64,000 nucleotides of DNA from Nocardioides sp. WS12 (GTDB lineage Bacteria > Actinomycetota > Actinomycetes > Propionibacteriales > Nocardioidaceae): NCBI RefSeq assembly GCF_014108865.1, contig NZ_CP053928.1:2294001-2358000 (forward strand), in the 5' to 3' direction. Both the position numbers and the translations under genes were made by a program. Below the pieces are notes generated by a model. That model worked only from the letters and a program-made list of their open reading frames with translations. It searched no databases and had not been told where the DNA came from. Below, one piece after another: positions 50,176 through 57,808 of this stretch (position 1 is the first letter of the stretch; each line of letters starts with the position of its first letter).

Positions 50176-50768
50176 GAGGTGCTCACCTCCACGCTGATCT
50201 CGGGGACATTCGCGGCTCCAGCAGGATACGTCACGGCCAGGACACGAAGGGAGATTCCAGGAGCTGCCAGGAGCTCGTACTGCGACCGGAGGTCGCGTTG
50301 TCCTGCTCCGGCGATCCACGCCAGGTTGGACCCTGCGCGCCAGGTCATCTGAAGCACTGCCGCGGACGCCGGCCCGGGTGGATGTGTGAACTCTGGGGTC
50401 GCCACCGCCCGGTCAGCGGTGACGGCGAAGAATCCGCGATAGCGAGCCACTGTTCCAGGGAGTAGTGAGGAGACAGTCACTCCGAACACTCTGGAGACCG
50501 AGCGGATCCCCTTCCAGGTCTGAAGATCGATGGGGAGTTGCGCCGACCGGATCGCCGTTCGGAGGTTACGGACTTCCGCTCGAATGCCACGTGGCACCTC
50601 GGCTTCCTGAGACCGGAACGCCGACTGCACCTTGTCGTAGTGCCTGTTCGTCCCCTGCCACGCTGTGATCGCGGCCGTCTCCTCGGCGGAGAGCCGCGCG
50701 AGCCACGACTCGTACGCATGATCGAGGAAGGCAGCCAGTTCGAACGGATCCCGCTGCTCGCCAGACAA
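50172..50768 (-). CDS. ADP-ribosyltransferase-toxin-like protein with degenerate motifs
   Basis: 198 residues from a TTG at 50768, chosen for GGGAGGA four bases upstream. The layout resembles the C3/VIP2-type ADP-ribosyl exotoxin fold: SWLARLSAEETAAITAWQG followed by a helix (the usual L-x-x-E-E-x-x-A-I-x-x-Y-x-G), then TWKGIRS where a catalytic Arg is normally in YRG, GFFAVTADRAVA in the STS position, and QYE (163-165) followed by LLAAPGISLRV in the Q/E-x-E position. Arg is replaced by Lys86 and STS by AVT, so it is either inactive or altered. Second gene overlaps by four bases. Confidence 0.55.
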   Translation of the reverse strand: MSGEQRDPFELAAFLDHAYESWLARLSAEETAAITAWQGTNRHYDKVQSAFRSQEAEVPRGIRAEVRNLRTAIRSAQLPIDLQTWKGIRSVSRVFGVTVSSLLPGTVARYRGFFAVTADRAVATPEFTHPPGPASAAVLQMTWRAGSNLAWIAGAGQRDLRSQYELLAAPGISLRVLAVTYPAGAANVPEISVEVSTS

Positions 50769-50943
50769 GGGTCCTCCCGAGAGTGCAGCGCCCGGCTGGC
50801 GCCCTCAGCGACGCTAGCGGGAGTGGCCAGCGCATTGCCACGGCGGAATCGCTGCCTGTGGAGAACCCTGTGACGGCGCTGAGAAGTGGACCCTGGGTCC
50901 CTCCGGACGGTGGGAGTCAGGGTTCTGCGCTTTCCAACCCGCC

Positions 50944-51993
50944 TCAACGCTTGCGGTCGTGCTTCCCGATGAACTCGTTGATGTACGCCCACGTCGTCTC
51001 GGGCGCCTTGGTGCCGGTGAGTACGCCGAGGTGGCCACCGGGTGCGGTGGGCATCCGGACGTCCGGTGAGTTCGGGACCAGTGAGCCGACGTGGTGCGCC
51101 ACTGGGGGAGGGACGAGTACGTCGGTCGTGCCGGCGACGTTCATCACCGGGACCGTGATGTCGGCCAGATCGACCATCCTGTTCGGCCCCTGGATGCGCC
51201 CGGTGGCGAGCTCATTGCGGAGCGCCATCTTCTGGTAGACCTGAATGGTCGCCCGGCCGGGGTAGGTCAGCATGTTGTTCATCAGGCTGTCGACGGCCTG
51301 GATCTGGCCGAGGAACTCCCGGTCCTGCCGCTTGTTCCAGAGGGTGCGCGGCTTCTTGAGGTACACCGGGATCGCGGTGGCCTTGAACCCGATGCTCACC
51401 AGCGGTGCGGGCACGGACCCGGCGGCCTTGAGCGCCGTACCGACCAGCTTGCCGCCGGTGACCTTGCCGATCGCACGCACCGGGCGGAGCAGCGGCTGCT
51501 TGGACATGTCGAACGGGCTGGCGACCATCGAGAGGCTGCGGATCGGGAGGTCCTGGTAGAGGGCGGTGGTGCCGATCGAGATCAGCCCGCCCATGCACCA
51601 CCCGACCAGGTGGACGTCGCGCCCGCCGGCGTCCTCGGACACCTTCCGGATCGCCTGGGGGAGTACGTCGTTGATGAAGTGCTCGATGCCGACCTTGGTG
51701 TCCGCACCCTTCATGGGCCCGTAGTCGACGAGGTACGTCGGCCGCCCGCGGCCCACGAAGTCCTCGGCGAGGGACAGGCCGCGGCGGAGGTCGAAGCACG
51801 ATGCCTGGGCGCCGAGGGGCGGGACGAGCAGGACGGGCAGTCCCTTGGCACGCACGCCCTTGACCTTGTCGTAGCGGTGCAACTCCAGGGTGCGACCAGT
51901 CGCGATGATCTCGGAGGGAGTCCGGCTCAGGTCGGCGATGCCGCCCTTGACGAGGAAGTCCCACAGGTTGACGACGGAGTCCTTGGCTGCCAC
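50944..51993 (-). CDS. PHA-synthase-like alpha/beta hydrolase with Cys nucleophile
   Basis: 349 residues from a GTG at 51993; a TTG at 52050 would add 19 residues. A lipase box G-W-C-M-G-G near residue 130 has Cys as nucleophile, as in poly(3-hydroxyalkanoate) synthases (G-x-C-x-G). VPPLGAQASCFDLRRGLSLAEDF, DVLVPPP and GGHLGVLTG supply the Asp and His regions. It resembles class III PhaC, but no phaE or phaB is nearby, so another polyester or acyl-transfer role is possible. Divergent from the pilus operon. Confidence 0.8.
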   Translation of the reverse strand: MAAKDSVVNLWDFLVKGGIADLSRTPSEIIATGRTLELHRYDKVKGVRAKGLPVLLVPPLGAQASCFDLRRGLSLAEDFVGRGRPTYLVDYGPMKGADTKVGIEHFINDVLPQAIRKVSEDAGGRDVHLVGWCMGGLISIGTTALYQDLPIRSLSMVASPFDMSKQPLLRPVRAIGKVTGGKLVGTALKAAGSVPAPLVSIGFKATAIPVYLKKPRTLWNKRQDREFLGQIQAVDSLMNNMLTYPGRATIQVYQKMALRNELATGRIQGPNRMVDLADITVPVMNVAGTTDVLVPPPVAHHVGSLVPNSPDVRMPTAPGGHLGVLTGTKAPETTWAYINEFIGKHDRKR

Positions 51994-52203
51994 GGCGCCA
52001 GTGTCGCGCAAGGTACGGGCTGCCCGTGGCGTTGTCCCGGGAACCGGCAAACTTTTCTGAGTCTTTGCGCACTGCTGTCTAGACCAAAGGTAAAGATTCT
52101 GCTATTGCCATGACGCCCTGTCGCAGATGGTCGTTTCATGGCTACATCAGCGCTCGGGCCTGGTCCTTCTGTTCATCACCCCCTTACTCCCTAAGGACTT
52201 CGC
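51994..52203 (+). promoter_or_regulatory. Upstream region of the type IV pilus operon
   Basis: 210 bases between the hydrolase and the pilin gene. The part at 52085-52110 is AT-richer than its surroundings (AAAGGTAAAGATTCTGCTAT). AAGGA at 52193-52197 is the pilin RBS, seven bases before the ATG. I could not fix a -35/-10 pair with confidence. Confidence 0.4.
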
Positions 52204-52548
52204 ATGCTCCGCACCCTTGCTCGCCGTCGCAACGAGAACGGCTTCACCCTGATCGAGCTCCTCATCGTGATCATCATTCTCGGCGTGCTCGCCGCGATCG
52301 TGGTGTTCTCGGTTCGCGGCATCACGAACAACGCCGCTGCGACTGCGTGCGAGATCGAGATCCGCACCGTCGAGACCGCCATCGAAGCGCACAAGGCCGA
52401 GCTCGGCACCTACCCGGGAACGGTCGGCGCGCTCACCGACGCGGGCTTCCTGCGCGAGGACCCGGTCGGCGAGTCGAACATCACCGACGCTACGACGATC
52501 GTCGTCGGCACTGGCGCGTTCACGACCGCGCCTGGCTGCGACGCCTGA
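52204..52548 (+). CDS. Type IV major pilin-like prepilin
   Basis: 114 residues. A 13-residue basic leader (RTLARRRNENG) is followed by the class III cleavage motif G13|FTLIELLIVIIILGVLAAI, with Glu at position 5 of the mature protein. The rest is a compact domain with Cys at 48 and near the end (GCD), probably a disulfide, as in minor and major pilins. It is small for a main pilin but consistent with Gram-positive type IVa pili. First gene of the operon; a 79-base gap with a hairpin-rich GGAGGGCC stretch follows. Confidence 0.92.
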   Translation: MLRTLARRRNENGFTLIELLIVIIILGVLAAIVVFSVRGITNNAAATACEIEIRTVETAIEAHKAELGTYPGTVGALTDAGFLREDPVGESNITDATTIVVGTGAFTTAPGCDA

Positions 52549-52627
52549 CGTACCAGTCCTTGGGAGGGCCGTCGCTCCGGCGGCGGCCCTCCTGCGGCAT
52601 CCTCGGCCTCTAACTCTGGGAGTTCAC

Positions 52628-53728
52628 GTGTTCCACCACCTGCACCGCATCGGTGACCGGATCGACCAGTTGCTGTCGGCGCTATGGGAAGTTCGCGGCA
52701 CGGACCTCCTTCTCACTGTCGGGCTGCCGCCGATGCTCCGGGTCGATGGTGCCCTCGCGCCGGTCCCTGGTCAGTCTGCGCTGACGGCGGAGGAGACCGA
52801 TGCGCTCCTGGCCGAGGTGCTGACGGCCGAGCAGCAGAGTGCCTGGGACTCGAAGCACGAGTACGACTTCTCGTTCTCTTGGCGCGAGCACGCCCGGATC
52901 CGCGGCAACGCCTTCACGCAGCGCGGGCTCACCGCCGTCGCTCTGAGGATGATCCCGCGTACCGTGCCCACCCCTGACGACCTCGGTCTGCCCTCGGCGC
53001 TCCGGGAACTCGCAATGAAGCACCAGGGCCTGATTCTGATGACCGGGCCGACCGGCTCCGGCAAGTCGACCACCCTCGCTTCGCTGATCGACCTGATCAA
53101 CACCAACCGTGGTTGCCACATCATCACCGTCGAGGACCCGATCGAGTACGTCCACGATCACAAGATGTCGGCGGTCAACCAGCGCGAAGTCGGGACCGAC
53201 ACGGACAGCTTCCCGAACGCCTTGCGTTCGGTTCTCCGCGAGGACCCCGACGTCCTGTTGGTCGGCGAGATGCGTGACCTCGAGTCCATCGCCTTCGCTT
53301 TGACCGTGGCCGAGACCGGCCACCTTGTCTTCGCCACCTTGCACACCAACGACACCGCGCAATCGGTCGGACGCATGATCGACGTCTTCCCCGCGGAGCA
53401 ACAGGCCCAGATCAGGGTCCAGCTCGCCGCTGCGCTCAGCTGCGTGGTCTACCAGCGACTCATCCCGAAGATCGGCGGCGGCATGACCGCGGCCTACGAG
53501 GTCCTCACCGCAACACCGGCGGTGCGGAACCTGATCAAGGAGGGCAAGACCCACCAACTGCGCAACTCGCTGATCACCGGCTCACAGGACGGGATGATCA
53601 CCCTCGAGCAGTCGCTGTCACGGTTGATCCAGGACGGCATCGTGACCGAAGAGGAAGCCGTCGCGCGCAGCCTCTATCCCAAGGACATCGAGGCCCGCCC
53701 GCGGTTCACCGCTGGCGCGGGCCGGTAG
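52628..53728 (+). CDS. pilT: Pilus retraction ATPase PilT
   Basis: 366 residues, GTG start. Walker A GPTGSGKST at 140-148, Asp box ITVEDPIEYVH, His box LHTNDTAQ, Walker B VLLVGEMRD, and the PilT-specific AIRNLIRE motif seen as AVRNLIKEGK. It powers pilus disassembly and retraction. A long N-terminal PAS-like region is typical. It precedes pilB by nine bases, so retraction and extension ATPases are coupled. Confidence 0.94.
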   Translation: MFHHLHRIGDRIDQLLSALWEVRGTDLLLTVGLPPMLRVDGALAPVPGQSALTAEETDALLAEVLTAEQQSAWDSKHEYDFSFSWREHARIRGNAFTQRGLTAVALRMIPRTVPTPDDLGLPSALRELAMKHQGLILMTGPTGSGKSTTLASLIDLINTNRGCHIITVEDPIEYVHDHKMSAVNQREVGTDTDSFPNALRSVLREDPDVLLVGEMRDLESIAFALTVAETGHLVFATLHTNDTAQSVGRMIDVFPAEQQAQIRVQLAAALSCVVYQRLIPKIGGGMTAAYEVLTATPAVRNLIKEGKTHQLRNSLITGSQDGMITLEQSLSRLIQDGIVTEEEAVARSLYPKDIEARPRFTAGAGR

Positions 53729-53737
53729 GGCTCCCGC

Positions 53738-55477
53738 ATGCGCCTCAAAGGCAAGCACAGCAAGGTCGAAGCGCCAGTTCTGGTGCCCCGGACCGACGAG
53801 GACGACGAACGCCTAGGCCGCATTCTGGTCAGCGCTGGCCGGGTCCAGCCGTATCAACTGGACGCAGTACGGGCGCAGGATGGTGGCGGGTCGCTCGCCA
53901 ACAGACTGATCGACGCCGGGCACATCACTGATGAAACGCTGGCACGCACGCTCGCTGAGCACCACCAGGTCGGCGTGGCTGACTTCCGAGACATCACTCC
54001 CGACGCTGAGGTCGTACTTCTGCTGACCCGGGACCAGGCCGTTGCGCTGCAGGCACTGCCGGTCGCGGCCGACGACGAAGCAGTCACTGTCGCGGTACTG
54101 GACCCGGCTCCCGACCGAGTAGCCGCAGTGTCGACACTGCTGGGTCGGCCTGTTCGCGCGCTGGTCGCGACGCAGCGTGACCTCGAACGCAGCATCGACG
54201 CCGCCCATCGGGCCACCCGTGAGGTCGGTGGCCAGATCCAGGCCTTCGAGGCGCGCGACCTCCTCCGCCGCGAGGCTGCCAATCTCGAGACGGCTAGCGC
54301 CAACGAGGAAGCGCCCGTCGTGCGGGTGGTACAGATGGTGATCACGCAGGCACTGCGTGACCGGGCGTCCGACATCCATATCGAGCCCACGGGGGAGCGA
54401 GTCCGGGTGCGCTATCGCATCGACGGCTCGCTGACTGAGGTGCTCGACCTGCCGGGCTCGATCGGGCCCGCCATCGTCAGCCGCGTCAAGATCCTCGGCG
54501 GCATGAACATCGTTGAGCGCCGTCGCCCGCAGGACGGCCAGATCAGCATGGAAGTCGAGGGCCGCGACGTCGACATCCGGGTGTCAACGACCGCCGTGGT
54601 CGGTGGCGAGAAGGTCGTGATGCGGGTGCTCGACAAGAGCCGCCCGCTCTTCAACCTTGCGCAACTCGGAATGCCGCCCGACACGGCTGCACGCTTCTCC
54701 GCGCTGATCCACTCGCCCTACGGCATGGTGATCTGCGCGGGCCCGACCGGCGGTGGCAAGACCACCACGCTCTACGCGTCGCTCGGCGAGTTGAACAGCC
54801 CGGACCGCAACCTGATGACGATTGAGGACCCGGTCGAGTACAAGTTCGACTCGATCAATCAGATCCAGATCAACGAGCAGGCGGGCATCACCTTCGCCGG
54901 CGGGTTGAAGTCCATCCTGCGCCAGGACCCGGACGTCATCCTGGTCGGCGAGATCCGTGATGTCGACACCGCGCGCATTGCCGTGCAGTCGGCTCTGACC
55001 GGTCACTTCGTGCTCTCCTCACTGCACGCGACGGAGGCCGTCTCGGCCCTCTACCGCTTGCTGGACATGGGCATCGAGGCGTTCCTGATTGCGTCCTCGG
55101 TGACCGCGGTCGTTGCCCAGCGCCTGGTTCGCCGTAGTTGCACGTCCTGCTTGGCGCCCTACCAGCCGTCGCCGGACGAAATGGCCTTCCTGCAGTCTTT
55201 CGGTGGGTCGGAGCCGATCGGTGGCTTCCAGCACGGCACCGGCTGCCACTTCTGCGCGCAGACCGGCTATCTGGAGCGGATCGGGGTCTACGAAATGCTC
55301 GTCATCACCGACGAAGTGCGCGAACTGATCATCGACAAGGCTCCGCACGACCAGATGCGCAAGCTGGCTCGGATGCAGGGCATGCGCACCCTCCAGGAGC
55401 AGGCAGCGCAACTGGTCACTCACGGCACCACCACGGTTGCCGAAGTCATGCGTTCGATCTACGTCGCGGGAGTCTGA
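53738..55477 (+). CDS. pilB: Pilus extension ATPase PilB/GspE
   Basis: 579 residues. N-terminal MshEN-type domain (about 20-150), then the ATPase: Walker A GPTGGGKTTT at 335-344, TIEDPVEYKF Asp box, VILVGEIRD Walker B, SLHATEAV His box, and a zinc-binding tetracysteine Cys468-x2-Cys471 and Cys503-x2-Cys506. All mark PilB/GspE assembly ATPases. The MshEN domain can bind cyclic di-GMP in related proteins, so c-di-GMP control is possible. Three bases from pilC. Confidence 0.94.
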   Translation: MRLKGKHSKVEAPVLVPRTDEDDERLGRILVSAGRVQPYQLDAVRAQDGGGSLANRLIDAGHITDETLARTLAEHHQVGVADFRDITPDAEVVLLLTRDQAVALQALPVAADDEAVTVAVLDPAPDRVAAVSTLLGRPVRALVATQRDLERSIDAAHRATREVGGQIQAFEARDLLRREAANLETASANEEAPVVRVVQMVITQALRDRASDIHIEPTGERVRVRYRIDGSLTEVLDLPGSIGPAIVSRVKILGGMNIVERRRPQDGQISMEVEGRDVDIRVSTTAVVGGEKVVMRVLDKSRPLFNLAQLGMPPDTAARFSALIHSPYGMVICAGPTGGGKTTTLYASLGELNSPDRNLMTIEDPVEYKFDSINQIQINEQAGITFAGGLKSILRQDPDVILVGEIRDVDTARIAVQSALTGHFVLSSLHATEAVSALYRLLDMGIEAFLIASSVTAVVAQRLVRRSCTSCLAPYQPSPDEMAFLQSFGGSEPIGGFQHGTGCHFCAQTGYLERIGVYEMLVITDEVRELIIDKAPHDQMRKLARMQGMRTLQEQAAQLVTHGTTTVAEVMRSIYVAGV

Positions 55478-55479
55478 GC

Positions 55480-56685
55480 ATGCCCAAGTTCGCTTATGTC
55501 GGAGTCGACCTCGACGGGTCCCGGGTCAAGGGAACCGAGAAGGCGCCCAGCCGCGGTGAAGCCGAGGTGGCGCTCTACGAGCGGGAACTGCGCGACCTCA
55601 AGGTCACTGAGAAGAAGAGCATCCTGCAGTACGAGATCTCCGGCCCGCGCATCAAGCGCGAGCAGGTCATGCACCTGTCCCGGCAGATCGCGGCCTTCCT
55701 CCGGGCCGGATTGCCGATTCTGGATGCCGTTCATGCGATCGGCGCGGAGAGTGACAGTTCATCGGTCCGCCGGATGATGCAAGAGATCGAGGACGGCCTG
55801 CGTACGGGGGAGCGGTTCTCCGACACGCTGGAGCGTTATCCGAAGGTGTTCCCCGAGTTCTACCGCGGCATCGTCCGGTCTGCCGAACTGACCGGCGAGT
55901 TGGACACCGTTCTCTCGCGGCTGTCTCGCTACATCGAACGCGACCTGATCGCGCGGCGGAAGATCAAGTCCGCCATGCTCTACCCGGCTGTCGTGGCTGG
56001 CATGTCCGTCGTCACCGTCCTGGTGCTGGCGATCTACGTGCTCCCGAAGTTCGAGGACTTCTTCAACGATCTGGATGCCGAACTTCCCCTGCCGACCCGG
56101 ATGCTTCTCAACACCACCGGCTTCCTTGGTAACTGGTGGTGGGCGATCCTGGCTGCCCTGGCCGCCATCGTGTTGATCTTCCTGATTGGCACACGGTTCG
56201 AGAAGGGCAAGTACGCTCGCGACGCCTTCCTGCTCAAGGTCCCGGTGCTCGGAGAGACCATCCAGTACGCCCTCGTTGAGCGCTTCTGTCGCGTGCTCGC
56301 CTCCATGGTCGGGGCTGGGGTCAACTTGACTGAAGGACTTCGCGTTTCCACGTCCTCGCTGCGCAACCGGGTCTTCATGAAGCGACTCGGTGAGGTTGAA
56401 GAGGCCATGCTGGAAGGCCAGGGCATCGCGACTCCGCTCGCACGCACCCGGCTGTTTCCTGGTACAGCCACGTCGATGCTGCGGGTCGGCGAGGAGACCG
56501 GGTCGATGGACACCCAGCTCGAGGTCACCGCGCAGTACTACGAAGACGAGCTGGACTACAAGATCGCCAAGCTCACTGCGCTGATCGAGCCCATCGTGAT
56601 CATCGCGATGGGTGGCATCGTCGGGTTCGTGGCGATCGCGTTGGTTTCGGCGATGTACGGCATCTTTGAGCAGGTAGAACTCTGA
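55480..56685 (+). CDS. pilC: Inner-membrane pilus platform protein PilC/GspF
   Basis: 401 residues, ATG at 55480. Two GspF-type domains in tandem, each with a membrane segment: SAMLYPAVVAGMSVVTVLVLAIYVLP (about 168-193) and WWAILAALAAIVLIFLIG, and a final IVIIAMGGIVGFVAIALVSAMYGIF. SRQIAAFLRAGLPILDAV and SMVGAGVNLTEGL are the cytoplasmic repeats. It couples the ATPases to pilin insertion. The stop overlaps the next start by one base. Confidence 0.93.
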   Translation: MPKFAYVGVDLDGSRVKGTEKAPSRGEAEVALYERELRDLKVTEKKSILQYEISGPRIKREQVMHLSRQIAAFLRAGLPILDAVHAIGAESDSSSVRRMMQEIEDGLRTGERFSDTLERYPKVFPEFYRGIVRSAELTGELDTVLSRLSRYIERDLIARRKIKSAMLYPAVVAGMSVVTVLVLAIYVLPKFEDFFNDLDAELPLPTRMLLNTTGFLGNWWWAILAALAAIVLIFLIGTRFEKGKYARDAFLLKVPVLGETIQYALVERFCRVLASMVGAGVNLTEGLRVSTSSLRNRVFMKRLGEVEEAMLEGQGIATPLARTRLFPGTATSMLRVGEETGSMDTQLEVTAQYYEDELDYKIAKLTALIEPIVIIAMGGIVGFVAIALVSAMYGIFEQVEL

Positions 56686-57167
56686 TGCTTTCCCCCCGCG
56701 ACACCCGCTCCGACGCCGGCGCCACGCTGGTTGAGGTGTTGGTGTCTCTGATCATTCTCAGCACAGCGGGCCTCGCCGTCATGGCCGGACTTCAGATGAG
56801 CATTCTGACGTCAGATATCCACCGCAAGCAGTCCACAGGCGGCGCGTACGTGCGCAGCTATGCCGAGGCGATCGAGAAGTACCTCAACACCAACGGAAAC
56901 TACGTCAAGTGCGCAGGGGCGGACGCCTACAACGTCAACGCTGTGCTCACTGAACTCGACGGCCTTCCGAGCAACTTCACGCCCCATCACGCAGCGGCCG
57001 CACCAATCGCTGGCGACGGATCGGTCATCACCACGGGCAGCTGCCCGTCGAGGGACACGGGCGTGCAACGCCTTCGGCTGACGATGGTGTCGAATGACGG
57101 GCGCGGTACTGAGCGGCTCACCATCGTCGTTCGGCGGATCTGCGACACGGGTACGGCATGCGACTGA
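56685..57167 (+). CDS. Minor pilin PilV-like
   Basis: 160 residues. Leader MLSPRDTRSDAG then A13TLVEVLVSLIILSTAGL, a class III prepilin motif with Ala instead of Phe at +1 and Glu at +5, as is usual in PilV/PilI-type minor pilins. A globular domain follows with four Cys (near 71, 117, 152 and 159) that could form disulfides. Overlaps the next gene by ten bases. Confidence 0.82.
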   Translation: MLSPRDTRSDAGATLVEVLVSLIILSTAGLAVMAGLQMSILTSDIHRKQSTGGAYVRSYAEAIEKYLNTNGNYVKCAGADAYNVNAVLTELDGLPSNFTPHHAAAAPIAGDGSVITTGSCPSRDTGVQRLRLTMVSNDGRGTERLTIVVRRICDTGTACD

Positions 57168-57808
57168 TTGAGCGGGTACGGCACCGTTACCGCCGACGAG
57201 ACGACGCCGGGTTCACCCTGATCGAGTTGCTGATCACGGTCATCATCATGGGTGCCATTGCTGCGGGCGTTGCAGGTGTGCTGATTAGTTATCTGAAGTT
57301 CAGTGTCGACACCCAGTCGCGTATGACGGAGTCCCTTGACGTCCAGTTTGCGGCCAGTTACTGGCAGCGGGACGTCGCAAGCATCGGTGTGCGCACCTAC
57401 GACTCGGGGTCGAAGTCGTTTCCGCTCGCCCAATCGGTGGATGTGACGCCCGCCTGCACGATGCCGACCGGAACGAGGGTGGTCACGCTCGCCTGGAGTG
57501 AGTACGACCCGCTGGTTCTCGACTCCACGGTCGTCGGCCCGACGGTGACCGTCAGCTACGTCGCGAAGCCGGATGGCACCGCCTTCGACCTCGTCCGGGT
57601 CCGCTGCACGGGCTCGACCATCGACTCTTCAATCGAAGTAGCGCACAGCCTCAACGCCGTCCCGACCAGGGCGTGTGACATCAGTTGTACCGGCACCGGA
57701 TCGAACGTGCCGGCGATCGTCGAACTCAGCCTCTCGATCCTGGATCCCGACGGCAACGGCGGCGCCGCCTATTCAGCCACGCTCACTGGCGAACGGAGAC
57801 AGACATGA
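57158..57808 (+). CDS. Minor pilin PilW-like
   Basis: 216 residues. Leader ends DDAG18, then F19TLIELLITVIIMGAIAAGV, the consensus prepilin motif with Glu at +5. The globular part has Cys residues in paired positions (ACTM, RVRCTG, RACDISCTG). It overlaps both neighbours, so minor pilins are translationally coupled. With the PilV- and PilX-like proteins it should form the pilus tip complex that primes assembly. Confidence 0.85.
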   Translation: MRLIERVRHRYRRRDDAGFTLIELLITVIIMGAIAAGVAGVLISYLKFSVDTQSRMTESLDVQFAASYWQRDVASIGVRTYDSGSKSFPLAQSVDVTPACTMPTGTRVVTLAWSEYDPLVLDSTVVGPTVTVSYVAKPDGTAFDLVRVRCTGSTIDSSIEVAHSLNAVPTRACDISCTGTGSNVPAIVELSLSILDPDGNGGAAYSATLTGERRQT

